Positions 16,006-24,767 are shown, counted from the stretch's first letter. The stretch: 64,000 nt of DNA from Agreia sp. PsM10 (GCF_030433855.1 NZ_JARUXC010000007.1:1-64000); one strand, 5' to 3'. Numbers and translations: made by a program. The notes: generated from the sequence alone by a model not told the origin.

Positions 16006-17964
16006 TCAGCGGCGGGCGTTGAGGCGCTCGAGCATCGCGTTGTACTCGCCCAGCTCCGCCTCGTTCGTGCGGTCGGCCGTGCGGTCGCGCCGCGTGGTCT
16101 CCTTCTTGTCCTGCTTGCTCCACTGAATGGCGACGGCGATCGCGAGGATCACGGTGGGGATCTCTCCGACGCTCCAGGCGATTCCGCCTCCGGCCTGCTG
16201 GTCCTCGATGGCGCTCACACCCCACGGGCGGCCCATCGCGCCGTACCAGTCCGCGAGCAGCAGACCGTTGCCGGTCATCATCGCGAGACCGAAGAAGGCG
16301 TGGAACGCCATGACCGCGAGCAGCAGTAGCAGCCGGAACGGATAGGGGAAGCGGTAAGGAACCGGATCGACGCCGATGAGCGCCTGCACGAGCAGGTAGC
16401 CGGTGATGAGGAAGTGCGCGATCATCCACTCGTGGCCGATGTGGTCGACGGTCGCCCAGCGGAACAGCGGCGAGTAGTAGAAGGCCCAGAGGCTGCCGGC
16501 GAACAGCAGCGCGGCGACGATGGGGTTCGCGAGGAACGATCCGATCTTCGAGTGCACCGCGAGCAGCACCCACTCGCGACCGCCCCGCGTGCCGTCCTGG
16601 CGCTTGGCGACCGCACGCATGATGAGCGTGATCGGAGCGGCGGGCACGAGCAGCAGCGGCACCATCATGCTCAGGGTCATGTGCCCGAGCATGTGCATGC
16701 TGAAGAGGTACTTCTCGTAGACGTTGATGCCGCCGTTGGTCACATAGAAGAGCAGCAGCATGCCCGCCACCCAGAGCACGCTGCGGTGGACGGGCCACTT
16801 GTCGCCGCGCTTGCGCAGGCGGCGCACGCCGGCGAGGTAGAAGACGATGCCGAACCCGCACAGCAGAATCCAGAGCAGGTCGAAGTTCCACTCGGTGAAG
16901 TAGCGCGAGAGCTCGAGTTCGGGCGGAAGCTGCTCGCCGGTGAGGATCTGCGCGGGCGTCTGCACGGCCGGGATGGCGTCGTCGACCGGCGGGGCCGAGC
17001 GACCGAGTGCGGCGGCGGCACCCGAGGCGATTCCCATGAAGGCGAGCTCGACGACCGCGATCTTCCAGAAGAAGTAGCGGCGGCTCGTCTCGGCAAGACG
17101 ACGGATGAGCGACCGCCGGTAGGCCGCTCCGAAGATACCCAGCGCGATCAGGGCACCGACCTTGACCAGCACGAGCAGACCGTAGGGCGTGAGCAGCCTG
17201 TCGAGGCTTCCGATGCGCAGCTCGGCGCTGACGTAGCCGGATGCCGCGACCACGATGAAGCAGACGAGCGCGACGGTCGAATACCGCGAGATGACCGAGA
17301 GCATGCGGTCGTTGTCGAGCTGCGGGGCGATGATCACGAGCACCAGCAGCCCGCCGAGCCAGACCGCTGCGAAGACGAGGTGCAGTCCGAGCGCGGTGAT
17401 CGCGGCGTCGTGGCCGGTCGTTCCCGCGGCATGGCCCTGCTGCGCCATTGGAACGAGCATCACCACGGCGAGCACGCCGACGAAGACGAGGGCGGTGACG
17501 TTGCGCACCGCGAAGCAGAGCACGGTGACGGCGGCCGCGATGAGGGTCGTGATCAGCCAGGCCTGCCCGATCTCTACCTGGGTCAGGAACTGCCCGAGCA
17601 GCTCGCCGTAGGAGTTGTCGAACCGCACCGACTTGACGGTGAGCTGCAGAAAGGTGAGGAAGCCCGTGGCCGCGGACGCCACGGTGAGCACGGCGGCCGA
17701 GCCTGCCGCGACGTCGAGCGCGCGGGTGAATTCGGGCTTGTCCGAGCGCAGGGCGAAGACCGCCAGAACGAGGGCGCCGAGAACGCCGGCGGCTCCGAGG
17801 TTCACGATCATCTTGGTGACCGGGATGCCGTAGCGCACCACGGGGCCGGGATCCTGCAGGAGTTGCGCATCTGCCCCGCCGGCGATGCGCAGACCGACGA
17901 GCAGCATCACGAAAGCGACCGCCAGGAGAACGGCGGGACCTACGGTTCGAACGACTCTCGGCAC
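16006..17964 (-). CDS. CopD-CtaG fusion: copper uptake/cytochrome c oxidase assembly protein
   Basis: A 652-residue polytopic membrane protein that fuses two known modules. Residues about 1-330 form a CopD-like domain (copper import/resistance) with about eight helices and a GLHLVFAAVWLGGLLVL motif. Residues about 370-640 form a CtaG/Caa3_CtaG domain, with HMLGHMTLSMMVPLLLVPAAPITL and HEWMIAHFLITGYL motifs, used in copper delivery to cytochrome c oxidase. The fusion is common in actinobacteria. The likely role is moving Cu into or across the membrane for Cu-A/Cu-B assembly. TAAAGT lies six bases upstream of the GTG start, fitting a leaderless transcript. Confidence 0.9.
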   Translation of the reverse strand: MPRVVRTVGPAVLLAVAFVMLLVGLRIAGGADAQLLQDPGPVVRYGIPVTKMIVNLGAAGVLGALVLAVFALRSDKPEFTRALDVAAGSAAVLTVASAATGFLTFLQLTVKSVRFDNSYGELLGQFLTQVEIGQAWLITTLIAAAVTVLCFAVRNVTALVFVGVLAVVMLVPMAQQGHAAGTTGHDAAITALGLHLVFAAVWLGGLLVLVIIAPQLDNDRMLSVISRYSTVALVCFIVVAASGYVSAELRIGSLDRLLTPYGLLVLVKVGALIALGIFGAAYRRSLIRRLAETSRRYFFWKIAVVELAFMGIASGAAAALGRSAPPVDDAIPAVQTPAQILTGEQLPPELELSRYFTEWNFDLLWILLCGFGIVFYLAGVRRLRKRGDKWPVHRSVLWVAGMLLLFYVTNGGINVYEKYLFSMHMLGHMTLSMMVPLLLVPAAPITLIMRAVAKRQDGTRGGREWVLLAVHSKIGSFLANPIVAALLFAGSLWAFYYSPLFRWATVDHIGHEWMIAHFLITGYLLVQALIGVDPVPYRFPYPFRLLLLLAVMAFHAFFGLAMMTGNGLLLADWYGAMGRPWGVSAIEDQQAGGGIAWSVGEIPTVILAIAVAIQWSKQDKKETTRRDRTADRTNEAELGEYNAMLERLNARR

Positions 17965-18075
17965 CCGTCAACTTTACGCGGCATTCCTGAGCGCGCGGCC
18001 CGGTCTGCGCTCGGCCGGGCGCACCTCGGCGTGGGAACTGGATGCCCCATTCCACTCGACCTAGACTCAACGCCC

Positions 18076-18825
18076 ATGAGCACTGCGACGATGCCCGCTT
18101 CACGTCCCGCCCTCACCGCTAAGGGGGCAGCGACCCGCGCCCGCATCGTGGAGGCCGCCGCCGCCCTCGTTCGACAGCGCGGTGCCGCGCGCACGAGCAT
18201 CGACGAGGTGAGGGCCGATGCACAGGTCAGCGCATCGCAGCTGTACCACTACTTCTCTGACAAGAACGAGCTGATGCGCGCCGTCGTGGCGCACGAGGCG
18301 GTCGTCGCGGTCGAACAGCAGCCGCAGCTCGCCGCACTCGACAGCATCGAGTCGTTGCGCGCCTGGCGCGATGCGGTCGTCGACCGCGCGGGCGAGCGGC
18401 AGTTCCGCGGCTGGTCGCCGCTCGGGTCGCTCGCCAGCGAACTCGTCGACACCGATCCGGATGCCCGTGCCGGGCTCGTCGACGGATTCGGGCTCTGGCT
18501 CGCCCCTGTCCGGTCGGGCCTCGTGGCGATGCGCGCATCCGGTGCACTGCGGTCGGACGCAGATCCCGACTCCCTCGCGATCGGCCTGCTCGCCGCGCTC
18601 CAGGGAGGACTGCTCGTCTCCCGGGTCCAAGAGGAGACGGCTCCTCTCGAGGCCGCCCTCGATGCGGCCATCGCGCGCGTCGCGAGCTTCGCTCCGCAGG
18701 AGCCCTCGGTCGCGGCCTCGGCCGCACCCGCGATCAGGCGCACGCCCGCGTCGCCGGCACGGGCATCCGGTGCCATGTCGGCGCCCCGCACGCCGCTGCG
18801 CCCCCGCCGCCCGCTCGCCCGCTGA
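18076..18825 (+). CDS. TetR-family regulator
   Basis: A 249-residue TetR-type repressor. The N-terminal helix-turn-helix is at about residues 17-65 (TRARIVEAAAALVRQRGAARTSIDEV...SQLYHYFSDKNELMRAVV). The ligand domain resembles the TetR_C_33 type (LGSLASELVDTDPDARAGL; GLLAALQGGLLVSRVQEE). A Pro/Ala/Arg-rich tail of about 40 residues follows and is unusual. The target is not clear; it is divergent from the CopD-CtaG gene with 111 bases between them, so copper or respiratory control is possible. TAGACT lies eight bases before the ATG. Confidence 0.85.
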   Translation: MSTATMPASRPALTAKGAATRARIVEAAAALVRQRGAARTSIDEVRADAQVSASQLYHYFSDKNELMRAVVAHEAVVAVEQQPQLAALDSIESLRAWRDAVVDRAGERQFRGWSPLGSLASELVDTDPDARAGLVDGFGLWLAPVRSGLVAMRASGALRSDADPDSLAIGLLAALQGGLLVSRVQEETAPLEAALDAAIARVASFAPQEPSVAASAAPAIRRTPASPARASGAMSAPRTPLRPRRPLAR

Positions 18826-18828
18826 CTC

Positions 18829-19160
18829 CGCTCGTCGAGCCCGTCCCGTTCGTCGAGCCTGTCGAGACGCGGCCCCTTCGACGAGCTCAGGGAAAGGGTG
18901 GCTCCGCTCGTCGAGCCTGTCGCGTGCCCGATCCAGTCGGCGCGAAAGCACCCATCTGACAGAGTATGGACGCCTTCGCGTCGAGTGGATTCCTCACGCC
19001 CTATCGAGTCGGCGCAGATGCATCCTCCCGAATGATTAAAGGTTCTTCTCCGCCGAGTCGCGGTTTGCCCCTTCGACAGGCTCAGGGAAAGGGTGGCTCC
19101 GCTCGTCGAGCCCGTCGAGACGGAGGCCCTTCGACACGCTCAGGGAACGGGGGACGCCGT
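18829..19160 (+). repeat. Cluster of family A repeats between TetR and HU genes
   Basis: This gene-free stretch of about 395 bases (18826-19220) holds several partial and opposed repeat copies. They include CGTCGAGCCTGTCGAGACGC with CCCTTCGACGAGCTCAGGG (18848-18897), CCCTTCGACAGGCTCAGGG near 19070, CGTCGAGCCCGTCGAGACGG near 19103 and CCCTTCGACACGCTCAGGG near 19127. The unit AGGGAAAGGGTGGCTCCGCT occurs twice (near 18890 and 19084), suggesting duplication. About 140 bases in the middle (18920-19060) show no feature I can name. Confidence 0.8.
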
Positions 19161-19166
19161 TAAACG

Positions 19167-19203
19167 CCTCAGGGGCGTCCGCATCGCGCGGACACCCCTG
19201 AGG
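19167..19203 (-). terminator. Terminator of the HU gene
   Basis: CCTCAGGGGCGTCCGC (19167) pairs with GCGGACACCCCTGAGG (ending 19203) with one mismatch and a four-base loop. Read on the minus strand it follows the HU stop codon by 17 bases and ends toward GTTTAA, a weak T-run. Confidence 0.7.
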
Positions 19204-19220
19204 ATGAAGATTCGAAAAGA

Positions 19221-19508
19221 CTACTTGGCGGCAGCCTTGAGCTTCGAGCCAGCGGAGATCTTGACCGAGTGACCGGCGGCGATCTGGATGGCCTCGCCCG
19301 TCTGCGGGTTGCGGCCGGCGCGGGCTGCACGCGAGGTGCGCTCGACAGCGAGCCATCCCGGGATCGTGACCTTGACGTCGTTGCCGACCGACTCCGCGAG
19401 CGTCGCGAAGAGAGCGTCGAGAACCTCGTTGACAGCGGACTGCGTCTGGCCGGATGCAGCGGCGACCTGGGCGACGAGCTCGGTCTTGTTGAGTGACTTA
19501 TCAGCCAT
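19221..19508 (-). CDS. hup: HU-family DNA-binding protein
   Basis: A 95-residue nucleoid protein. It carries the standard HU/IHF fold: KTELVAQVAAASGQTQSAVNEVLDALF helices, KVTIPGWLAVERTSRAARAGRNPQTGE (the DNA-binding arm with RNPQTG) and IAAGHSVKISAGSKLKAAAK. It lacks the long lysine-rich tail of mycobacterial HupB, so it is the short form. It would bend and compact DNA without strong sequence preference. The ATG has GGAGGA upstream. It lies downstream of the S14/L33/L28 genes but a strong terminator separates them. Confidence 0.95.
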   Translation of the reverse strand: MADKSLNKTELVAQVAAASGQTQSAVNEVLDALFATLAESVGNDVKVTIPGWLAVERTSRAARAGRNPQTGEAIQIAAGHSVKISAGSKLKAAAK

Positions 19509-19677
19509 GGGTGTCCTCCTCGGACCTTGTGCTGCGCGAAGCAGCTCTAGAAACGAAACGGTGGAAACCTTGAGTAGGCCACACGTCTGGTCTGTTCGAC
19601 CGTGACGAATGTATCAGAGATCGCCGGGATTTCGCGGATTTACGCGCCTCGCGGGGCATCCGACACCCCTGAGACGC

Positions 19678-19716
19678 AAAAAAGGATGCCGACCCGGAGG
19701 TCGGCATCCTTTTTCA
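19678..19716. terminator. Bidirectional terminator after rpsN
   Basis: GGATGCCGACC (19684-19694) and GGTCGGCATCC (19699-19709) form a perfect 11-base stem. AAAAAA lies on the left and TTTTT on the right, so it works as an intrinsic terminator in either direction. On the minus strand it ends the rpmB-rpmG-rpsN unit, about 25 bases after the rpsN stop. Confidence 0.92.
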
Positions 19717-19740
19717 GATGCTCAGATCAGAACTGCTGGA

Positions 19741-20046
19741 CTACCAGGAGCTCTTCGTGATGCCGGGCAGCTCGCCGCGGTGAGCCATGTCACGGAAGCG
19801 AACACGGCTGATGCCGAACTTCGTGAGCACACCACGGGGGCGGCCGTCGACCGCGTCACGGCTGCGTACGCGCACCGGTGAGGCGTTCTTGGGCAGCTTC
19901 TGCAGGCCGAGGCGGGCGGCCTCGCGCTCGGCGTCGGTCGACGTCGGGCTGACGAGGGCCTTCTTCAGCTCAAGGCGCTTCGTGTTGTAACGAGCGACGA
20001 TGACTTTGCGCTGTTCGTTCTTTGCAATCATGCTCTTCTTGGCCAT
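19741..20046 (-). CDS. rpsN: 30S ribosomal protein S14, zinc-free (C-minus) form
   Basis: A 101-residue S14 with [20 protein letters not shown] at the start and [33 protein letters not shown] at the end. It is the long form without the two CxxC zinc-ribbon pairs of the short S14. Long C-minus S14 often replaces the zinc-binding form when zinc is scarce. It is the last gene of a three-gene unit; the GAGGAGAGG ribosome site lies inside the end of rpmG. Confidence 0.95.
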   Translation of the reverse strand: MAKKSMIAKNEQRKVIVARYNTKRLELKKALVSPTSTDAEREAARLGLQKLPKNASPVRVRSRDAVDGRPRGVLTKFGISRVRFRDMAHRGELPGITKSSW

Positions 20047-20049
20047 GTG

Positions 20050-20217
20050 TTACCTCTCCTCCCGGAAATCGACGTGCTGGCGGATGACCGGGTCGTACTT
20101 CTTCAGCACGAGGCGGTCGGGGTTGTTGCGGCGGTTCTTCTTGGTGACATAGGTGTAACCCGTGCCGGCCGTCGAACGCAGCTTGATGATCGGACGTACG
20201 TCTTGTGACTTGGCCAT
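20050..20217 (-). CDS. rpmG: 50S ribosomal protein L33, zinc-free form
   Basis: This 55-codon gene reads [20 protein letters not shown], then a [21 protein letters not shown] core, and ends HVDFREER. It is an L33 without cysteines, so it is the C-minus version that needs no zinc. Three bases separate its stop from rpsN, and two bases separate its start from the rpmB stop region, so translation is probably coupled through the unit. Confidence 0.93.
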   Translation of the reverse strand: MAKSQDVRPIIKLRSTAGTGYTYVTKKNRRNNPDRLVLKKYDPVIRQHVDFREER

Positions 20218-20453
20218 TAGATTTTCTCCCCACGGGCGAGAAGATCCTTGACGACGCTCTCGATGCCGCGTGCGTCGATGACCTTGATGCCCTTGGTGCT
20301 GAGCTGCAGGGTCACGTTGCGACGAAGCGACGGAACGTAGTACGTCTTCTTCTGGATGTTCGGGTCGAACCGGCGCTTGGTGCGACGGTGCGAGTGCGAG
20401 ATGTTGTGTCCGAAGCCGGGAATGGCGCCGGTCACCTGGCAGGTTGCTGCCAT
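20217..20453 (-). CDS. rpmB: 50S ribosomal protein L28, zinc-free form
   Basis: A 78-residue L28: [20 protein letters not shown], then [21 protein letters not shown], ending [12 protein letters not shown]. Only one cysteine is left where zinc-binding L28 has CxxC, so this is a C-minus form. It is the first gene of the rpmB-rpmG-rpsN unit. I set the start at ATG 20453, which has GGAGGAA upstream; the longer open frame to 20525 is promoter sequence. Upstream on the minus strand is TTGACT (about 20493-20488) but I see no Zur-type palindrome there. Confidence 0.94.
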   Translation of the reverse strand: MAATCQVTGAIPGFGHNISHSHRRTKRRFDPNIQKKTYYVPSLRRNVTLQLSTKGIKVIDARGIESVVKDLLARGEKI

Positions 20454-20631
20454 GATTTCCTCCATAGTTACCGTAGAAATACGCGAGTCAACGCGCGTTC
20501 TACCCAAGATTGCTTGTCGGCACACGTCTGCCCCGAATGAATCCGGTGGGGGGTGGTGTACATGCGAGTGGAGATGCCACTCGACCAGCTACCGAGTCTA
20601 GGCGACCCGGCGGCCCCGTGCAAGTCTTTCG

Positions 20632-21438
20632 TTACGGGCGGGTATTGCGGATGCGACGGGTCGCGCTGACAGCGCCGACCGCGACGATTCCGCCGAGCAG
20701 CAGGGCGCCGGCCGTGAGGCCCATCGGCGTGAAGTCGGCACCGGTGTCGGCGAGCGCGGGCTGCACGACGGGCGTGACGACCTCGGTCGGCATGATGACG
20801 GCCTCAGCACATGTGTCGGTGACATTGAAGGTGACGCTGTTCACCGTCCAGGAGTGGGCGACCTCGAACTGTCCCTGAAGTGCGACGATCGCGGAGATGT
20901 CGCTCGAGTACGCCGTGGGCGACTCGAGAGTCGCGACGAAGTCCTGCGTCGTACCGGGCGCGACAATGCCCGAGGTGACTCCGGGGAGCCCGGCGAGCGG
21001 ACCGCTCGGATCGACGACCGTTCCGGGATCGACTGAGGCGACACCGTCGCTGCTCGAGGCCAATCCCACACCCACCACCGCGTTCTCGGACGTGGGATTG
21101 GTGATGGAGACGGTGAACCCATTGACCACGCGGGTGCACGATTCGGCTGGAGCCGGCGCGATCCAGGCCAGGTCGAAGCCGATGCCGTACTGCCCTGCGG
21201 GTACAACGACGTTCGGCGTGACGAACGGGAACGTCAGAGGCTCCGTCGTGAGTTCGTAGTCGGCGAAGAAGTTGAAATCGGCCGGGGCGTCTGTCGTGTA
21301 CGGGTTCAGAACCTGCGTCCACGCCGCGGGAGCCACGTCCGAGGTCGTCACCGTGTCGGCGGCCTGCGCGGGCGCAGCAGCGACCAGGCTCAGGGCGACG
21401 AGCGCGCTGCCTGCGACGATCAACGACTTCTTCTGCAT
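20632..21438 (-). CDS. LAxTG-anchored surface protein
   Basis: A 268-residue secreted protein. It has a signal peptide (MQKKSLIVAGSALVALSLVAAAPAQA), an Ig-like beta-rich body with two well-separated cysteines (ESCTRVVNGF and DTCAEAV) that could form a disulfide, and a Pro/Val linker. The sorting signal reads LADTG, then a hydrophobic helix and RRIRNTRP. It has no catalytic motif. The function is unknown; it is probably wall-displayed. ATG 21438 has GGGGGATC eight bases upstream. It lies between the C-minus ribosomal unit and the Zur-like gene, so a zinc link is possible but not shown. Confidence 0.75.
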   Translation of the reverse strand: MQKKSLIVAGSALVALSLVAAAPAQAADTVTTSDVAPAAWTQVLNPYTTDAPADFNFFADYELTTEPLTFPFVTPNVVVPAGQYGIGFDLAWIAPAPAESCTRVVNGFTVSITNPTSENAVVGVGLASSSDGVASVDPGTVVDPSGPLAGLPGVTSGIVAPGTTQDFVATLESPTAYSSDISAIVALQGQFEVAHSWTVNSVTFNVTDTCAEAVIMPTEVVTPVVQPALADTGADFTPMGLTAGALLLGGIVAVGAVSATRRIRNTRP

Positions 21439-21557
21439 GGGAGATCCCCCGGATCGATGAACCGGCCGACGGCCACCATCGGGTAACGGGCCGCGCCAGA
21501 ACGCTCTCAGCATAGAGGACGCCGTGAGATCAGGCCACTACCGCCATGTTGGGCCGA

Positions 21558-21956
21558 TCAGCCCGCGGGCGTGGGCACGCACGAGTTGCAGAAGCCGAAG
21601 ATGTCGACCACGTGCTCGGGGCGCGAGAAGCCGTGCAGCGCGGCGGTCTTGCGCGCCCACGACTCGACCTCGTCGGCCTCGATCTCGACGGTGAGGCCGC
21701 AGCTCCGACAGATCAGGTGGTGGTGGTGACCTGTGCTGCACGCCCGGTAGAGGCTCTCGCCCTCGGGCGACTGCAGCGAGTCGGCCTCGCCCTCGTTGGC
21801 CAGGTCGGCGAGCGCACGGTAGACCGTGGCCAGTCCGATGTGCGATCCGCTGGAATGAAGGTTGGAGTGAAGCCCCTGCGCGCTGACGAAACCGATCTGG
21901 GTTCCGAGGGCAGCGCGTACCGCCTCGCGCTGCCAGGTGTTGCGCTTCACGACCAT
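21558..21956 (-). CDS. zur: Fur-family repressor, probably Zur
   Basis: A 132-residue Fur-family metalloregulator. The N-terminal winged helix includes RNTWQREAVRAAL and HIGLATVYRALADLANEGEAD. The dimerisation domain has HHHHLICRSCG and FGFCNSCVP, two CxxC pairs forming a structural zinc site. It lies directly after znuB on the same strand with 66 bases between. This context makes it a zinc sensor that represses uptake genes. The expected target is the palindrome at 24827-24841. ATG 21956 with GGAGGTGGATC upstream is chosen over 21977. Confidence 0.9.
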   Translation of the reverse strand: MVVKRNTWQREAVRAALGTQIGFVSAQGLHSNLHSSGSHIGLATVYRALADLANEGEADSLQSPEGESLYRACSTGHHHHLICRSCGLTVEIEADEVESWARKTAALHGFSRPEHVVDIFGFCNSCVPTPAG

Positions 21957-22022
21957 GATCCACCTCCGAGGCCGCATGCGGCCGAAATCCCCTCAACCGT
22001 AACCGGTGTCGCTGTGCTTCGC

Positions 22023-22913
22023 CTAGGCATCCAGAGCCACCAGCCGTCGACCCGAGACACCCCGGCGCGCACGCGACGCCGCGATGATGCGGCAGACCAC
22101 GTAGATGGCGAACGAGATGGTCGTGACATAGGGACTGATCGGCACGGACCCGCCGAGCGCGAGCATGATTCCGCCCACGAGCGACAGCACGGCGAACAGC
22201 ATGCTCAGGAGGGGAACGACGATCGGCGACGACGACACCCGCAGGGCGGCCGCGGCGGGCGTGACCAGGATCGACAGCACCAGCAGCGAGCCCACGACCT
22301 GAACCGACACGGCGACCGCAAGGCCGAGCAACAGCATGAAGACGATCGAGAGCGTGCGCACCGGCACGCCGCGCGCCGAAGCCACATCGGCGTCGACGCT
22401 GGCGAAGGTGAGCGGACGCCAGACGACGAGCAGGCCGATCACGACGACGATCGAGATGGCGATGAGCGAGTTCAGCCGGGGGTCGTCGACGGCCACGATC
22501 TGGCCGGTGAGCAGCCCGAACTTGTTGGCGCTGCGACCCGGGTAGAGGGCGAGGCAGAGGATGCCGAGCCCGAGTCCGAAGGGCATCAGCACGGCGATGA
22601 TCGAGTTGCGATCGCGCGACTTCGCGCCGAGGAAGCCGATGATCAGGGCGGCCACGATCGAGCCCACGAGCGAGCCCTCGACGACGCCGACTCCGAAGAG
22701 CAACCCGGCGGAGGCGCCCGCGAACGACAGCTCGCTGATGCCGTGCACGGCGAAGGCCATGTCCCTCGACATCACGAAGACGCCGATGAGCCCCCCGACG
22801 ATGCCGAGGACGGCACCGGCGATGATCGAGTTCTGCAGCAGAACGACCAGTTCGCCGTAGTCGGTGAAGTTGAAGACCTGCGACCAGAGGTCGGCCCAGT
22901 CGATGTCGCTCAT
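22023..22913 (-). CDS. znuB: Zinc ABC transporter permease
   Basis: A 296-residue ABC-3-type metal permease with seven or eight membrane helices. Hallmarks are NSIIAGAVLGIVGGLIGVFVMSRDMAF, HGISELSFAGASAGLL, SVQVVGSLLVLSILVTPAAAA and a C-terminal GGSVPISPYVTTISFAIY. It forms the membrane channel with ZnuC. Its ATG overlaps the znuC stop codon by four bases, so the pair is translationally coupled. A longer in-frame open frame to 23702 lies over znuC and was rejected. Confidence 0.94.
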   Translation of the reverse strand: MSDIDWADLWSQVFNFTDYGELVVLLQNSIIAGAVLGIVGGLIGVFVMSRDMAFAVHGISELSFAGASAGLLFGVGVVEGSLVGSIVAALIIGFLGAKSRDRNSIIAVLMPFGLGLGILCLALYPGRSANKFGLLTGQIVAVDDPRLNSLIAISIVVVIGLLVVWRPLTFASVDADVASARGVPVRTLSIVFMLLLGLAVAVSVQVVGSLLVLSILVTPAAAALRVSSSPIVVPLLSMLFAVLSLVGGIMLALGGSVPISPYVTTISFAIYVVCRIIAASRARRGVSGRRLVALDA

Positions 22914-23827
22914 CGCCGCACCCCGTCGCCCGCGCCGGGCGCATCCGGCACGTGCTCGCCGTCGTGGTGCACGTGCCCGTCGTGGCCGTGATGCGCATCC
23001 GGGACCCCGACCACGATCACGCGGCCGCGGGTGCGGATGACGTCGACGGGCGAGCCGTAGAGCTCGGAGAGCACCTCGCTGCGCAGCACCTCGTCGGGAG
23101 TGCCGATGCGGAAGGAGCCGCCCGCCAGGTAGAGCACGCGGTCGACCATGTCGAGGACCGGGTTGATGTCGTGGGTCACGAACAGCACGCCGAGGTCTCG
23201 CTGCCGGCGATGCGTGTCGATGAGCTCGGAGACGGCGCGCTGGTGGGCGAGGTCGAGCGAGAGCAGGGGCTCGTCGCAGAGCAGCAGCCGGGGGTCGCCC
23301 GCGAGCGCCTGCCCCACGCGCAGACGCTGTTGTTCTCCGCCCGACAGGGTCGAGACGGCCACGTTCGCGTACTCGGATGCGCCGACGGAGTCGAGCAGGG
23401 CGTCGACCTCGCGGCGGCGCGCGGCCCGGGGCAGCGGCAGCCCGAAGCGGTGTCCGTCGACGCCGAGGGCGACCAGGTCGCGTCCGCGGAGCGGCGCCCC
23501 CTCGTCGGCGAGCTTCTGCTGCGGGATGTACCCGATGCGGCGGTTGCCCCGGGTGACGGGGGAACCCTCGAAGGCCATGGTTCCGGCGCTGAGCTGCTGC
23601 TGACCCAGGATGACCTTCAGCAGGCTCGACTTGCCCGATCCGTTGGCCCCGAGCACGGCGATGAACTCGCCCGCCCGCACGTCGAAGTCGAGGTCGTGCC
23701 ACAGGCGCCGCTCGCCGAATTGAAGCGCACCGCCGCGAACGCGCAGCACGACGTGGCGTGGCGCGTTGCGGGGCGAGGGGGCCTTGTCTCTGCCGGCTCG
23801 CGCCGTCTTGGCCCCGAAGATCTTCAC
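22910..23827 (-). CDS. znuC: Zinc ABC transporter ATP-binding protein with His-rich tail
   Basis: A 305-residue ABC ATPase. Walker A is GANGSGKSSL (near 60), the Q-loop is YIPQQKLAD, the signature is LSGGEQQRLRVGQAL and Walker B is LLLCDEPLLSLDL, with a THD H-loop. The C-terminal ~60 residues are unusual for an ATPase. They end in HHGHDGHVHHDGEH, a likely zinc-binding patch that could sense or buffer the transported ion on the cytoplasmic side. Eleven bases separate it from znuA. Confidence 0.93.
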   Translation of the reverse strand: MKIFGAKTARAGRDKAPSPRNAPRHVVLRVRGGALQFGERRLWHDLDFDVRAGEFIAVLGANGSGKSSLLKVILGQQQLSAGTMAFEGSPVTRGNRRIGYIPQQKLADEGAPLRGRDLVALGVDGHRFGLPLPRAARRREVDALLDSVGASEYANVAVSTLSGGEQQRLRVGQALAGDPRLLLCDEPLLSLDLAHQRAVSELIDTHRRQRDLGVLFVTHDINPVLDMVDRVLYLAGGSFRIGTPDEVLRSEVLSELYGSPVDVIRTRGRVIVVGVPDAHHGHDGHVHHDGEHVPDAPGAGDGVRR

Positions 23828-23837
23828 TCGGTGAAGA

Positions 23838-24767
23838 CTACTTGCCGCTGAGCGCGCCCTGCAGCGCGTTGAGGTTCGTCGTCATCCAGCTGATGTAGTC
23901 GGTGCCGTCGGGAAGGGTCTCGGTGACGGGAACGACCGGCACACCGGCGTCCTTCGCGGCCGTCAGCACGAGCTCGGTCTGGGCCCCCGCGGTCTGCTCG
24001 TTGTAGACGAGTGCCTTCACGTCGCCCGAGGAGAACAGCTCCTGGGTCTGCTTGAGAACGTCGGCGGGAACATCTGTGCCCTCCTCGATCGCCTCGCTGA
24101 AGGCATCCGGCGTCTTGTTCACGAGGCCCGCGGCCTCGAGCATGTAGAGCGGCACGGGCTCGGTGATCGCGACGCCGGCCTGGTCGAACGAGGCCTTGAT
24201 GTCCTTCTCCTGCTGCTCGAGCGCGGCGAGCTGGCCGTCGAAGGCCTCGGCGTTCTTCTCGTAGGTCTCGGCGCCCTCGGGGTCGATCGCGCTGAGCTGG
24301 TTCACGAGCTCGTCGGAGAGCTTCTGCACCGTGGGGAAGTCGTACCACATGTGCTCGTTGAACTCGCCCTCGGCGGGCTCCTGCTCGTAGCCCGAGATGT
24401 CGGCCGCGTTCAGCACCGGGGCGATCTTGTTGTCGGAGGCGGAGAGCATGGTGTCGACGAAGTCGTCGTAGCCGCCGCCGTTCTCGATCACCAGCTGCGC
24501 CTTCGAGAGGGCGAGCTGGGTGCGGGCATCGGCCTCGTACTCGTGCGGGTCCTTGTCCGGACTGTCGATGATCGACGTGACGCTGACCCGGTCTCCGCCG
24601 ATCTGCTCTGCGATGTCGCCGTAGACGTTGGTCGAGGCGACGATGCGCACGCCCGACTCGTTCGCCGGGTCGTCGGTCGCTGCGCCGTCTGAGGATGCGG
24701 ATGCGCACCCCGAGAGGGCCAGTGCGGTGGCCGCGGCGAGCGCGGTGAGGGTGAGGAGTTTCTTCAC
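23838..24767 (-). CDS. znuA: Zinc-binding lipoprotein of the ABC transporter
   Basis: A 309-residue cluster A-I metal-binding lipoprotein. The signal peptide ends in a lipobox (ALALSGC), so the protein is tethered outside the membrane. The folded part has VASTNVYGDIAEQIGGDRV, DPHEYEAD with one metal-ligand His, FNEHMWYDFPTV with the second, and YNEQTAGAQTE. There is no long His-rich loop as in many ZnuA proteins. The GTG at 24767 is preferred because the signal peptide begins there; an earlier ATG at 24842 would overlap the promoter. Confidence 0.92.
   Translation of the reverse strand: MKKLLTLTALAAATALALSGCASASSDGAATDDPANESGVRIVASTNVYGDIAEQIGGDRVSVTSIIDSPDKDPHEYEADARTQLALSKAQLVIENGGGYDDFVDTMLSASDNKIAPVLNAADISGYEQEPAEGEFNEHMWYDFPTVQKLSDELVNQLSAIDPEGAETYEKNAEAFDGQLAALEQQEKDIKASFDQAGVAITEPVPLYMLEAAGLVNKTPDAFSEAIEEGTDVPADVLKQTQELFSSGDVKALVYNEQTAGAQTELVLTAAKDAGVPVVPVTETLPDGTDYISWMTTNLNALQGALSGK

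Noticed and set aside
16414-18075. Open frame that extends the TetR gene far upstream
   Set aside because: It runs antisense through the CopD-CtaG gene. The real TetR start is the ATG at 18076, behind TAGACT.
20454-20631. Search for a Zur box in front of rpmB
   Set aside because: No TGATAAT-N-ATTATCA-like symmetry was seen, only a TTGACT -35 candidate. I do not claim Zur control of the ribosomal unit.
22914-23702. Extension of znuB over znuC in the same direction
   Set aside because: The added residues are Arg/Pro-rich and unlike any permease, while the other frame encodes a complete ABC ATPase. The ATGA overlap marks the true znuB start.
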